A DNA stretch of 64,000 nucleotides from Streptomyces sp. SID12488 (GCF_010548275.1 NZ_JAAGLT010000025.1:1-64000), one strand, 5' to 3'. Counted from the first letter of the stretch, positions 16,330-25,033 are shown. Made by a program: numbers and translations. Notes: a model not told the origin generated them from the letters alone.

Positions 16330-17252
16330 AGCCCCTGGCAAGGCCGTCGAGGCTCGCGCCGGGTGCGCGCGTGGCCGTCGTCGCGCCCAGCGGGCCCGTG
16401 CGCGAGGAGCGACTGCAGTCCGGGCTCGACCTGCTGCGCGGCTGGGGCCTCGACCCCGTCGTCGCACCCCATGTGCTCGACCGGCACGGGGAGTTCGACT
16501 ACCTCGCGGGTACGGACGCGGACCGGGCCGCCGACTTCCAGGCCGCCTGGTGCGACCCCGAGGTCGACGCGGTGCTGTGCGCCCGCGGCGGCTACGGAGT
16601 GCAGCGCATGGTCGACCTGCTCGACTGGGACGCGCTGCGGGCGGCCGGCCCCAAGGTGTTCGTCGGCTACAGCGACATCACCGCGCTGCACGAGGCGTTC
16701 GCGGTCCGTCTGGGACTGGCCACCCTGCACGGACCGATGGTCTCCGCCGTCGACTTCCTCAAGAACGCGCGGGCGCAGGAGCATCTGCGGGCCACGCTGT
16801 TCGATCCGGAGTCGGTACGGGTCATCCACACCGCAGCCGGTTCGATGCTAGTACCCGGGCGGGCCCGGGGTGTCGTCCTCGGCGGCTGTCTGGCCATACT
16901 CGCCACCGAACGGGGCACCCGGCACGCCCGGTCCGGTGCGCGCGGCGGGCTGCTCATGATCGAGGACGTGGGGGAGAGCGCGTACCGGATCGACCGGGAC
17001 CTCACCCAGCTGCTGCGCACCGGCTGGCTCGACGGCGTCGCCGGGATCACGCTCGGCTCGTGGGAGCGGTGCGGCCCGTACGAGGAGCTGCGCGCCGTGT
17101 TCGCCGACCGGCTCGGCGGGCTCGGGGTGCCGGTGGTGGAGGAGTTCGGGTTCGGGCACTGCGACGGGGCGCTGACGATCCCGTTCGGGGTGGCCGCCGA
17201 ACTCGACGCAGACGCGGGGACACTGACGTTGGAGGAGCCGGCGCTGCGGTGA
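16326..17252 (+). CDS. S66-family LD-carboxypeptidase
   Basis: A 308-residue protein from GTG 16326 (GTGA overlap with the S9 gene). Family signatures are AVVAPSGPV at the N-terminus, LCARGGYGVQR, and the nucleophile S116 in VGYSDITALH. It also has MVSAVDF, VVLGGCLAIL, LLMIEDVGESAYRIDR and GFGHCDGALTIPFG with the catalytic His. LD-carboxypeptidases remove the terminal D-Ala from L,D-linked muropeptides during murein recycling. No export signal is seen, so a cytoplasmic recycling role is likely. This member gives the strongest hint that the M55-M20-S9-S66 row works on cell-wall peptides. Confidence 0.9.
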   Translation: MKPLARPSRLAPGARVAVVAPSGPVREERLQSGLDLLRGWGLDPVVAPHVLDRHGEFDYLAGTDADRAADFQAAWCDPEVDAVLCARGGYGVQRMVDLLDWDALRAAGPKVFVGYSDITALHEAFAVRLGLATLHGPMVSAVDFLKNARAQEHLRATLFDPESVRVIHTAAGSMLVPGRARGVVLGGCLAILATERGTRHARSGARGGLLMIEDVGESAYRIDRDLTQLLRTGWLDGVAGITLGSWERCGPYEELRAVFADRLGGLGVPVVEEFGFGHCDGALTIPFGVAAELDADAGTLTLEEPALR

Positions 17253-17340
17253 GGGTGGGGCGGGTCGGCCCTCGGTGCTGTCACCCGTCCGGCGTACCTC
17301 CGGGCGCGCGGGAAGCACCGGTTCGGCTCATGCTGGCCCC

Positions 17341-17607
17341 ATGAGCCCGAAGACCTCCGAGAGCCGTGGCGATGCCGGTGGCGGAACCGCTGGCGGGACC
17401 GGTGGTGCGCGGGGGGTGCTGACGCCCGCCCGGGTCGCCGTCGGGGCGCTCGCCGTGCTCGCCCTGATCTTCATCTTCGAGAACACCCGAGCCACCCGGA
17501 TCCGGCTGCTGATCCCGGAGGTGACCATGCCGCTGTGGATGGCGCTGCTCGGCACGGCGGTCATCGGCGCACTCTGCGGGGCCTATTTCATGCGCCGCCG
17601 AAGGTGA
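17341..17607 (+). CDS. LapA-like (DUF1049) small membrane protein
   Basis: An 88-residue protein. The first ~32 residues are Gly/Ser/Thr-rich. Two membrane segments follow (about 33-50, VAVGALAVLALIFIFENT; and about 62-82, PLWMALLGTAVIGALCGAYF), ending in MRRRR. The FIFENT...TRIRLLIPEV link between the helices is characteristic of the LapA/DUF1049 family, which in E. coli is tied to lipopolysaccharide assembly; the function in Gram-positives is unknown. There is no clear ribosome-binding site before ATG 17341, so leaderless translation is possible. Confidence 0.75.
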   Translation: MSPKTSESRGDAGGGTAGGTGGARGVLTPARVAVGALAVLALIFIFENTRATRIRLLIPEVTMPLWMALLGTAVIGALCGAYFMRRRR

Positions 17608-17633
17608 ACGAGGGCCGCGCGTAAGGTGGCTGA

Positions 17634-18200
17634 GTGTCTGAGCTCCGTGGATATCTCGCCGAAGGGCCCCGCGTGGGCATACGTCCGTTCACCTACGAGG
17701 ACGGTGCCGAGTTCATCGACCGGGTGCGGGAGAGCAAGGCCCTGCACCACCCCTGGCTGGCTCCGCCGGCGAGCCCCGACGCCTATGCCGCGTACGCCGG
17801 GCGGCTGATCGAGGATCCGACCAAGGCCGGGTTCCTCGTGTGCGAGAAGGGCGACGGCCCCGGCGTTGAGGGTGGCGCCGTCGCCGGGTTCGTCAACATC
17901 AACAACATCGTCCAGGGCGGCTTTCTGTGCGGCGCCCTCGGGTACGGGGCGTTCGCGCACGCGGCCGGGCGGGGGCTGATGAGCGAGGGGCTCGAACTCG
18001 TCGTCCGGTACGCCTTCGGGCCGCCGCTGCGGCTGCACCGGCTGGAGATCAACGTGCAGCCCGGCAACGCCGCCTCGATCGCCCTCGCCCGGCGCTGCGG
18101 GTTCCGGCTGGAGGGCTTCTCACCGGGCTTCCTCTACATCGACGGGGCCTGGCGGGACCACGAACGGTGGGCGATCACCTCGGAGATGCTCAAGAGGTAG
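17634..18200 (+). CDS. GNAT N-acetyltransferase (RimJ/RimL-like)
   Basis: A 188-residue protein from GTG 17634 (AAGGTGG upstream). It shows the RimJ/L pattern: VGIRPFTYEDGAEFIDRVRES at the start, GFVNINNIVQGGFLCGALGYGAFAHAAGRGLMSEGLELVV for the acetyl-CoA pyrophosphate-binding loop region, and HRLEINVQPGNAASIALARRCGFRLEGFS at the C-terminal half. These enzymes acetylate the N-terminus of ribosomal or other proteins, or small amines. The 3' end faces the F420-type oxidoreductase gene with only 21 bases between stops. Confidence 0.85.
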   Translation: MSELRGYLAEGPRVGIRPFTYEDGAEFIDRVRESKALHHPWLAPPASPDAYAAYAGRLIEDPTKAGFLVCEKGDGPGVEGGAVAGFVNINNIVQGGFLCGALGYGAFAHAAGRGLMSEGLELVVRYAFGPPLRLHRLEINVQPGNAASIALARRCGFRLEGFSPGFLYIDGAWRDHERWAITSEMLKR

Positions 18201-18221
18201 GGCCTGATCGGTTCGCCCCCT

Positions 18222-19181
18222 TCAGCCGCCCGAAAGCTGGGGCAGCACCTTCGTGCGGTAGAAGTCGAAGAAGCCGCGCTGGTCGGGGCCGATCTGGCTG
18301 ACGTAGACCCGGTCGAAGCCCGCGTCGGCGAAGGCGGACAGAGCCGAGACGTGTTCGTCCACGTCGGGTCCGCAGACCGTCTTCTCGCTCACCATGGACT
18401 CGGTCACCAGCGGCTCCAGCTGCTCGAAGTGGCGCGGCGTGGGCAGGATCTGGGCCATCTCGCCGGGCAGCAGCTGGTTGGACCACAGCTTGTGCACCGT
18501 ACGGACGGCCTCCTCGCGGTCGGGGCCGTAGCAGACCTTCGTACCGCCGCTGACGAGCCCGGAGCCCCCGCCGCCCTTGCGGAACTGGGTGGTGAGGTCC
18601 TCGTCGGGGCCCATGGTGATGTAGCCGTCGCCCACGCGGGCCGCGAGCGCCGTGGCCTGGGGGCCGAAGCCGGAGACGTCGATCGGCACGGGCTCGTCCG
18701 GGACGGTGTACAACCGGGCGTTCTCGACGGTGTAGTGCGGGCCGCGGTGGTTGACCTCCTCACCGGTGAAGAGGCGGCGCATCACCTGGATCGCCTCCTC
18801 CAGCATCTCCAGGCGCGTGTGCGCGGGTGGCCACTGGTCGCCGAGGATGTGCTCGTTCAGCGCCTCACCGGAACCGACGCCGAGCCGGAACCGGCCGTCC
18901 GTCATCACCGCGCTCGTCGCCGCGGCCTGCGCCACCACCGCCGGGTGCATCCGCACGGTCGGGCACGTCACGGCCGTCTGGACGGGCAGCGACACCGCCT
19001 GCGACAGCGCGCCGATCACGGACCACACGAAGGGGCTCTGGCCCTGGGCGTCGTTCCACGGGTGGTAGTGGTCCGAGATCCACAGCGCCTGGAACCCGGC
19101 CTGCTCGGCCTGCCTCGCCTGTTCGACGAGTTCCGCCGGGCCGAACTCCTCGCACGCGAGGAAGTAGCCGTATTCGGGCAT
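18222..19181 (-). CDS. LLM-class F420-dependent oxidoreductase (TIGR03557 type)
   Basis: A 319-residue luciferase-like TIM barrel starting at ATG 19181 with GGAGG eight bases upstream. It has the signature of the F420-dependent G6PD-like group: MPEYGYFLACEEFGPAELVEQARQ, FQALWISDHYHPWND, SPFVWSVIGAL, RFRLGVGSGEALNEHILGD and IDVSGFGPQATALAARVGDGYI. Family members use reduced or oxidised coenzyme F420; the substrate is not known for this group. It reads towards the acetyltransferase and has its own promoter region in the 223 bases shared with the NADH dehydrogenase. Confidence 0.88.
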   Translation of the reverse strand: MPEYGYFLACEEFGPAELVEQARQAEQAGFQALWISDHYHPWNDAQGQSPFVWSVIGALSQAVSLPVQTAVTCPTVRMHPAVVAQAAATSAVMTDGRFRLGVGSGEALNEHILGDQWPPAHTRLEMLEEAIQVMRRLFTGEEVNHRGPHYTVENARLYTVPDEPVPIDVSGFGPQATALAARVGDGYITMGPDEDLTTQFRKGGGGSGLVSGGTKVCYGPDREEAVRTVHKLWSNQLLPGEMAQILPTPRHFEQLEPLVTESMVSEKTVCGPDVDEHVSALSAFADAGFDRVYVSQIGPDQRGFFDFYRTKVLPQLSGG

Positions 19182-19404
19182 GGGAAGCACCTCCGGAAAT
19201 GGGCGGATCGGGGTGTGCTCCGGGTACCCAGCGGGCGGCGGGGAAACCGGCGGGTGAGGTCGGGCCGCGGATGACCGAACGGGCCCCGACGGACGTTTGG
19301 GCGCCCTGACCAGGGGGACGCGGATAGTTCCGTACCTCGTCCATGACGGTGTACCTACGGCTGACCGAAGGTTCTGTACACGCGACCTCGCCGGAGGCGA
19401 AAAC

Positions 19405-20799
19405 GTGAGTCGACCCCGCATCCTGATCGTCGGCGCGGGCTTCGCCGGGTACCAGACGGCCCGAACGCTGGCCCGGCTGACCCGGCACAAGGCCGACATC
19501 ACCCTGCTGAACCCGACCGATCACTTCCTGTATCTGCCCCTGCTGCCCCAGGTCGCCGCCGGTGTCCTGGAACCGCGCCGTATCACCGTCTCCCTCGCCG
19601 GCACCCTGCCCCAGGTGCGCCTGGTGCTCGGCGAGGCCGACGCCGACGGGATCGACCTCGACGCGCGCACCGTCCGTTACACGGACCCCGAGGGCGAGAG
19701 CGGGACCCTCGGCTACGACCGGCTCGTCCTCGCCGTCGGCAGTGTCAACAAGCTGCTGCCCGTGCCCGGCGTCGCCGAGAACGCCCACGGTTTCCGGGGT
19801 CTGCCCGAGGCGCTGTATCACCGCGACCACGTGATCCGGCAGATCGAACTGGCGGCTGCCGCCGACGACCCCAAGAGCTGCGCGGCCCGCTGTACGTTCG
19901 TCGTGGTCGGCGCCGGCTACACCGGTACCGAAGTCGCCGCGCAGGGGCAGCTGCTCACCGATGCGCTGGTCCGCAAGCAGCCCTTGCGCGAAGGCGTCCG
20001 GCCACGCTGGTTGCTGCTGGACACCGCGCCGCGCGTCCTGCCCCAGCTGGACGAGAAGCTGGCACGCACCGCCGACCGGGTGCTGCGCGAACGGGGCGTC
20101 GACGTCCGCACGGGAACCTCCGTGAAGGAGGCGACACCCGGTGGAGTCCTGTTGTCCGACGGCGAGTTCGTCGAGTCGCGCACTCTGGTGTGGTGCGTGG
20201 GCGTCCGCCCCGATCCACTGGTCGAGAGCATCGGGCAGCCCCTGGAACGCGGACGGCTCATCGTCGACCCGTTCCTCCAAGTACCGGGCCACCCCGAGGT
20301 GTTCGCGTGCGGGGACGCCGCCGCTGTCCCCGACCTGAACAAGCCCGGGGAATTCACGGGGATGACCGCGCAGCACGCCTGGCGGCAGGGCAGGGTCGCG
20401 GCCCGCAACGTCGCCGCCTCGCTCGGCATCTGCTCGCGCAGGGCCTACCGCCATCGTGATCTGGGGTTCGTCGTCGACCTGGGCGGGATCAAGGCAGCCG
20501 CCAACCCGCTCGGCGTCTCACTGTCCGGGCCGCTCGCCGGTGCGGTCACCCGCGGCTACCACCTCGCGGCGATGCCCGGAAACCGGGTGCGGGTCGCGGC
20601 CGACTGGCTGCTGGACGCCGTACTGCCGCGCCAGGGCGTGCAGTTGGGGCTCGTCCGGTCCTGGTCGGTCCCCTTGGACACGTCGTCGCCCGAGCTGGCG
20701 CGAGTGCCGGGCGGCGAGCGGCAGTCCCCGGGACGGGTTCCGAAACAGTCCTCGCGACGTGCCGCGGAACAGTCCACCCCGTCGGAAGGAGAGTCGTGA
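19405..20799 (+). CDS. type II NADH dehydrogenase-like FAD oxidoreductase
   Basis: A 464-residue flavoprotein from GTG 19405 (ribosome-binding site CCGGAGGCG). It has the FAD-binding RILIVGAGFAGYQTARTL, the NAD-binding TFVVVGAGYTGTEVAAQG, and the second FAD motif EVFACGDAAAVPDLN. C-terminal residues about 380-430 (GAVTRGYHLAAMPGNRVRVAADWLLDAVLP) fit the amphipathic membrane anchor of NDH-2 enzymes. These transfer electrons from NADH to the quinone pool without proton pumping. The last ~35 residues are a Ser/Arg/Gln tail. The stop overlaps the transketolase start (GTGA), so redox and sugar metabolism are co-expressed here. Confidence 0.88.
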   Translation: MSRPRILIVGAGFAGYQTARTLARLTRHKADITLLNPTDHFLYLPLLPQVAAGVLEPRRITVSLAGTLPQVRLVLGEADADGIDLDARTVRYTDPEGESGTLGYDRLVLAVGSVNKLLPVPGVAENAHGFRGLPEALYHRDHVIRQIELAAAADDPKSCAARCTFVVVGAGYTGTEVAAQGQLLTDALVRKQPLREGVRPRWLLLDTAPRVLPQLDEKLARTADRVLRERGVDVRTGTSVKEATPGGVLLSDGEFVESRTLVWCVGVRPDPLVESIGQPLERGRLIVDPFLQVPGHPEVFACGDAAAVPDLNKPGEFTGMTAQHAWRQGRVAARNVAASLGICSRRAYRHRDLGFVVDLGGIKAAANPLGVSLSGPLAGAVTRGYHLAAMPGNRVRVAADWLLDAVLPRQGVQLGLVRSWSVPLDTSSPELARVPGGERQSPGRVPKQSSRRAAEQSTPSEGES

Positions 20800-22667
20800 A
20801 CACCGCTGAACCCCTGCACAAGCCCGCCGAACTCGCCGAACTGGGCCAGCAGTTGCGCGTCGACAGCATCCGCGCCTCGGCTGCCGCGGGCTCCGGGCAT
20901 CCGACCTCGTCGATGTCCGCCGCCGACCTGATGGCCGTACTCCTGGCCCGGCACTTCCGCTACGACTTCGACCGCCCGACCCACCCCGGCAACGACCGCT
21001 TCGTCCTCTCCAAGGGGCATGCCTCGCCGCTCCTCTACGCCGCCTACAAGGCAGTTGGCGCCATCGACGACGCCGAGCTGCTCACCTACCGCCAACTGGG
21101 CAGCAGGCTCGAAGGGCATCCGACGCCCCGGCGGCTGCCGTGGGTCGAGACGGCCACCGGATCGCTCGGCCAGGGACTGCCCGTGGCCGTCGGTATCGCG
21201 CTGGCCGGTAAGCGGCTCGACCGCACCGGGTACCGGGTGTGGGTGCTGTGCGGGGACAGCGAGCTGGCCGAGGGGTCGGTGTGGGAGGCCGCCGAGCACG
21301 CCTCGTACGAGCATCTCGACAATCTCGTCCTCGTCGTCGACGTCAACCGGCTGGGCCAGCGCGGGCCGACCCGGCACGGGCACGATCTCGACGCCTACGC
21401 CCGCCGGTTCAAGGCCTTCGGGTGGCACACCGTCGAGATCGACGGGCATGACGTCGACGCCATCGAACGTGCCTACGGCGAGGCCGAGTCCACGGCCGGG
21501 CAGCCCGTCGTCATCCTCGCCCGCACCCTCAAGGGCAAGGGCGTCGCGGCCGTCGAGGACCGCGAGGGAATGCACGGCAAACCGCTGCCGGACGCCGACG
21601 AGGCGATCGCCGAACTCGGCGGCCCCCGTGACCTCCGCGTCCGGCCGCCCGAGCCGCGCGCCGCCCGGGCGCTGCACGCCGTACGGGCCGGAGACCTGGA
21701 ACCGCCCCGCTGGGACGTGGGGGAGGAGATCCCCACCCGGGACGCCTACGGGCAGGCGCTCGCCGCGCTCGGCAACGCCCGGCCGGATGTCGTGGCCCTC
21801 GACGGCGAGGTGAGCGACTCGACGCGCGCCGAGGCCTTCGCCAAGGAATACCCCGACCGGTTCTTCGAGTGCTACATCGCCGAACAGCAGATGGTCGCCG
21901 CCGCTGTGGGGTTGGCGGTGCGCGGCTGGGTACCGTACGCGTCGACGTTCGCGGCCTTCATGACCCGTGCACACGACTTCCTGCGCATGGCGGCGGTCAG
22001 CGGGGCCGGTCTCAACCTCGTCGGCTCGCACGCGGGCGTCGCGATCGGCCAGGACGGGCCCTCCCAGATGGGCCTGGAGGACCTGGCGATGTTCCGCGCG
22101 CTGCACGGCTCGACCGTGCTGTATCCCTGCGACCCCCACCAGACCACGCGGCTCGTCGCCACGATGGCCGGCCTCGAAGGCATCCGGTATCTGCGCACCT
22201 CGCGCGGCGGGGCACCACTGCTGTACGGCCCCGACGAGGAATTCCCCGTCGGCGGCAGCAAGGTGCTGCGCACCGCCGGGCGCGAGGACCGGCTGACGGT
22301 GGTCGCGGCGGGCGTGACCGTCCACGAGGCACTGGCCGCCGCCGACGCGCTCGACGCCCAGGGCATCCCCGTGCGGGTCATCGACCTGTACTCCGTCAAG
22401 CCCGTCGACCGGCTCACCCTGCGCCAGGCCGCCGAGGAGACCGGCTGTCTGCTCACCGTCGAGGACCACCGGGAGGAGGGCGGCATCGGGGACGCGGTTC
22501 TCGACGCCTTCCTCGACGGGCGGCCACTGCCCCGGCTGGCGCGCCTCGCCGTCCGTACGATGCCCGGCTCGGCGAGCCCCGACGAGCAGCTGCACGCCGC
22601 GGGCATCGACGCCGAGGCGATCATGGCGGCGGGCCGCCTGCTCGTGGAGGAGGCGATCGCGCCGTGA
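20796..22667 (+). CDS. transketolase
   Basis: A 623-residue thiamine-diphosphate enzyme of the short transketolase type. Visible parts: AAGSGHPTSSMSAADLMAVL (N-terminal TPP domain), GNDRFVLSKGHASPLLYAA, the GDG-like TPP/Mg motif in LCGDSELAEGSVWEA with VVDVNRLGQRG following, the pyrimidine domain with YIAEQQMVAAAVGLAVRGW, and GPSQMGLEDLAMFRAL. The C-terminal domain is VRVIDLYSVKPVD. It interconverts pentose- and hexose-phosphates. This is probably a second transketolase outside the main pentose-phosphate cluster. From memory, the S. coelicolor paralog SCO6497 lies beside the gas vesicle genes, which agrees with the GvpF/L gene that follows. Confidence 0.92.
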   Translation: MNTAEPLHKPAELAELGQQLRVDSIRASAAAGSGHPTSSMSAADLMAVLLARHFRYDFDRPTHPGNDRFVLSKGHASPLLYAAYKAVGAIDDAELLTYRQLGSRLEGHPTPRRLPWVETATGSLGQGLPVAVGIALAGKRLDRTGYRVWVLCGDSELAEGSVWEAAEHASYEHLDNLVLVVDVNRLGQRGPTRHGHDLDAYARRFKAFGWHTVEIDGHDVDAIERAYGEAESTAGQPVVILARTLKGKGVAAVEDREGMHGKPLPDADEAIAELGGPRDLRVRPPEPRAARALHAVRAGDLEPPRWDVGEEIPTRDAYGQALAALGNARPDVVALDGEVSDSTRAEAFAKEYPDRFFECYIAEQQMVAAAVGLAVRGWVPYASTFAAFMTRAHDFLRMAAVSGAGLNLVGSHAGVAIGQDGPSQMGLEDLAMFRALHGSTVLYPCDPHQTTRLVATMAGLEGIRYLRTSRGGAPLLYGPDEEFPVGGSKVLRTAGREDRLTVVAAGVTVHEALAAADALDAQGIPVRVIDLYSVKPVDRLTLRQAAEETGCLLTVEDHREEGGIGDAVLDAFLDGRPLPRLARLAVRTMPGSASPDEQLHAAGIDAEAIMAAGRLLVEEAIAP

Positions 22668-22744
22668 GTGACGGCGCGGCGAAGGCTCGACGCGATGGGC
22701 TGAAGCCTCACCACATCAACAGACGTACCTCAAGAGGAGCAGGA

Positions 22745-23632
22745 GTGAGCACGAACAGCGACACGAACACGAACAGCGACACGAATGCAAGCAGCGGTAC
22801 AAACACGGGCAACGAGACGGGCATTGAGCGGGGTATCGAGACGAGTATCGGTACGTACGTCTACGGCATCACCGCCGCCGACCATCCCGAACTGCGTTCT
22901 CTCGCGAGGCAGTTGCACGGCGTCGGTGACCCGCCGCGTTCCGTGCGCGTCCTGACGGAGGGTGCCCTGGCGGCGATCGTCAGCGACGCACCCGAGGAAC
23001 TGCGCCCCCAGCGCGAGGATCTGCTCGCCCACCAGCACGTGCTGGAGGAGGCGGGCGCGGCCGGGTGTGTGCTGCCCATGCCGTTCGGCAGCGTCGCACC
23101 GGACGACGACGCGGCCACCTCCGTACTGGCCGAGCGCGCCGAGCACTACGCGGAACGGCTCGAAGCCCTCGACGGCAACGTCGAGTACAGGGTCGAGGTG
23201 CGCCACGAGGAAGAGGTCGTCCTGCACCGAGTCCTGGCGGAGAACCCGGAGCTCCGGGCCCTCGCCGAGGCCAACAGGCAAGCGGGTGGCGGTAGTTACG
23301 ACGACCGGGTGAGCCTCGGCGAGATGGTCGTGGCCGCGGTGCGGGTCCGGGAGGCCGAGGACGCCGTCGAGGTGCGGCACTCGCTGGAGCCGTCCGCGGT
23401 GGCGGTGAGCGTGGGCGCCGAGTCGAACGGCCGGCCGGCCGACGTGTCGTTCCTGGTGGCCCGTGACTCGGCGGAGGCGTTCCGCACCGCGACCGAAGGG
23501 CTCCGCAAGGCGCATCCGTACCTCGAGGTGCGGGTCCAGGGGCCGCTGCCGCCGTACAGCTTCGTCGAACCGGGCCCGGCCGAGCCCGCGGATTCCACGA
23601 CGGGCACCGACAACGGGACGGTACGAGAATGA
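22745..23632 (+). CDS. GvpF/GvpL-family gas vesicle protein
   Basis: A 295-residue protein from GTG 22745, preceded by AAGAGGAGCAGGA. After a ~37-residue low-complexity Ser/Thr/Asn/Asp leader, the GvpF/L fold begins at GTYVYGITAADHPEL. It continues with VRVLTEGALAAIVSD, VLPMPFGSVAPDDDAATSVLAERAEHYAERLEALDG, EYRVEVRHEE, SLEPSAVAVSVG and YLEVRVQGPLPPYSFVE. GvpF/L proteins are accessory factors of gas vesicle assembly that bind the shell protein GvpA. No gvpA, gvpG, gvpS, gvpK or gvpO is found in this window, so its partner is missing. The stop overlaps the next small gene (ATGA). Confidence 0.85.
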   Translation: MSTNSDTNTNSDTNASSGTNTGNETGIERGIETSIGTYVYGITAADHPELRSLARQLHGVGDPPRSVRVLTEGALAAIVSDAPEELRPQREDLLAHQHVLEEAGAAGCVLPMPFGSVAPDDDAATSVLAERAEHYAERLEALDGNVEYRVEVRHEEEVVLHRVLAENPELRALAEANRQAGGGSYDDRVSLGEMVVAAVRVREAEDAVEVRHSLEPSAVAVSVGAESNGRPADVSFLVARDSAEAFRTATEGLRKAHPYLEVRVQGPLPPYSFVEPGPAEPADSTTGTDNGTVRE

Positions 23633-23883
23633 ACCGAGTGGAACTGGGCCTCGCGGTTGGGGCCGGATATGTCCTTGGACGTACGAAGAAACTGAAACTG
23701 GTCTTCGCCGTCGGCGCGGTAATGGCCGCCAAACGGATGGAGCTGAGCCCACAGGTGCTCGCGGACCTGCTGTCCGGGCAACTGCGCGACAACCCGCGGT
23801 TCAAGGAGATCGTCGACCGGCTGAACGAGGACCTGCGGGACCTCGGCAACAAAGACCTGCGGGACCTCGGCAAAGACCGGTGA
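23629..23883 (+). CDS. small GvpF/L-coupled protein of unknown function
   Basis: An 84-residue protein starting inside the stop of the GvpF/L gene. Its N-terminus (LGLAVGAGYVLGRTKKLKLVFAVGAVMAAKR) is one hydrophobic segment interrupted by a GRTKK turn. The C-terminus has an amphipathic LSPQVLADLLSGQLRDNPRFKEIVDRL and a tandem NKDLRDLGKDR repeat of DLRDLG(N). I recall similar GYVLGRTKK proteins in actinobacterial gas vesicle clusters, but cannot name the gene. It may be a membrane-associated helper. Confidence 0.65.
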   Translation: MNRVELGLAVGAGYVLGRTKKLKLVFAVGAVMAAKRMELSPQVLADLLSGQLRDNPRFKEIVDRLNEDLRDLGNKDLRDLGKDR

Positions 23884-23885
23884 GC

Positions 23886-23930
23886 GAATTGCGGCCCGAG
23901 GACCAGGATCTGGTCCTCGGGCCGCAATTC
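23886..23930. terminator. strong bidirectional terminator hairpin
   Basis: The 21-base arm 23886-23906 is perfectly complementary to 23910-23930, with only GAT as loop. It begins three bases after the stop of the small gene and stands between convergent genes, so it can stop transcription from both sides. This is one of the longest uninterrupted stems in the window. Confidence 0.85.
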
Positions 23931-23968
23931 ACCCTGCTTTCCAGGGGTTGATCACCTGCCGACGCCGG

Positions 23969-24139
23969 CTACCAGCGGTACCACCGGCCCCTTGATCCGC
24001 TCGCGCTGGTGCCCCGCACCAGGAAGCCCAGTAGCCAGACGACGAGCACGATCAGTGCGATCCACCAGAGTATTTTCACCGCGAATCCGGCACCGAAGAG
24101 AATCAGAGCCAGAAGCAGTACGAGCAGAATGGGAACCAT
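23969..24139 (-). CDS. short hydrophobic membrane protein (Lmo0937/DUF5670-like)
   Basis: A 56-residue protein from ATG 24139; CCAGGAGGTTCAC is an excellent ribosome-binding site. An upstream in-frame ATG lacks one. Almost the whole length is two hydrophobic helices (VPILLVLLLALILFGAGF and WWIALIVLVVWLLGFLV), followed by a charged RGTSASGSRGRWYRW tail. The WxxAxxxLVxWLLGFL pattern resembles the lmo0937-type family, whose role is unknown though it is often stress-associated. Confidence 0.7.
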   Translation of the reverse strand: MVPILLVLLLALILFGAGFAVKILWWIALIVLVVWLLGFLVRGTSASGSRGRWYRW

Positions 24140-24199
24140 TGTGAACCTCCTGGACTCCGAGTTTCCCGAAACCGGCGTCTCATTCATCCGCGGAGGGAA

Positions 24200-25033
24200 T
24201 CAGTCGCCCTTTCGGCAGAGAATCTCTCCGTGCGGGACGGTGAACCAGGCGTCCTCCTGCCGTCCCCACTCCCGCCAGGCCTCCGAGACCCCCCGCAGCT
24301 GATCCAGGGTCGCCAGGCCGCCTTCCGTGGCCCGGTCCGCGTACGCCGACGCGAGTGTCCGGTCCGCCCACAGGCCGCTCCACCAGGCGAGCTCGTCGCT
24401 GTCCGCGAATGTCCAGGTGCTGGACGTGGCCGTGATGTCCGTGAGCCCCGCCCGCAGTGCCCAGGACTTCAGGCGGCGCCCCGCGTCCGGCTCGCCCCCG
24501 TTGGCCCGGGCCACCCGCCGGTACAGGTCCAGCCAGTGGTCCATGCCCTCCGACGCCGGATACCAGGCCATGGCCAGATAGTCCGACTCGCGGACGGCGA
24601 CGTAGCCGCCCGGCTTGGTGACCCGGTGCATCTCGCTCAGCGCCCGCACCGGGTCACCCACGTGCTGGAGCACCTGATGGGCGTGGACCACGCAGAACGT
24701 GTCGTCCGGGAAGTCCAGCGCGTGGATGTCCGCGACCGAGAACTCGACGTTGCCCAGGCCCCGTTCGGCGGCCGTGGCCCTGGCCTGGTCCAGGATGCCC
24801 GGCGCCCGGTCCACGCCGGTGACCTGCCCGTCGGGGACCAGCGCCGCCAGGTCCGCGGTGATCGTGCCCGGGCCGCAGCCGATGTCCAGGATCCTCATGT
24901 GCGGCTTCAGCGAACCGAGGAGGTACGCCGCCGAGTTGGCGGCGGTGCGCCAGGTGTGCGAGCGGAGCACGGACTCGTGGTGCCCGTGCGTGTAGACGGC
25001 GGTCTCCTGCGGCTGCGACTGCGGCTTGGACAT
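24200..25033 (-). CDS. class I SAM-dependent methyltransferase (UbiE/Methyltransf_11 type)
   Basis: A 277-residue protein from ATG 25033. Motif I is ILDIGCGPGTITADLA, motif II VTGVDRAPGILDQARATA, motif post-I VEFSVADIHALDFPDDTF, motif III HRVTKPGGYVAVRESDYL. The short N-terminal YTHGHHESVLRSHTWRTA block is common to a group of Streptomyces methyltransferases related to rebeccamycin-type sugar methyltransferases; the substrate cannot be assigned. It is transcribed alone. Confidence 0.87.
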   Translation of the reverse strand: MSKPQSQPQETAVYTHGHHESVLRSHTWRTAANSAAYLLGSLKPHMRILDIGCGPGTITADLAALVPDGQVTGVDRAPGILDQARATAAERGLGNVEFSVADIHALDFPDDTFCVVHAHQVLQHVGDPVRALSEMHRVTKPGGYVAVRESDYLAMAWYPASEGMDHWLDLYRRVARANGGEPDAGRRLKSWALRAGLTDITATSSTWTFADSDELAWWSGLWADRTLASAYADRATEGGLATLDQLRGVSEAWREWGRQEDAWFTVPHGEILCRKGD

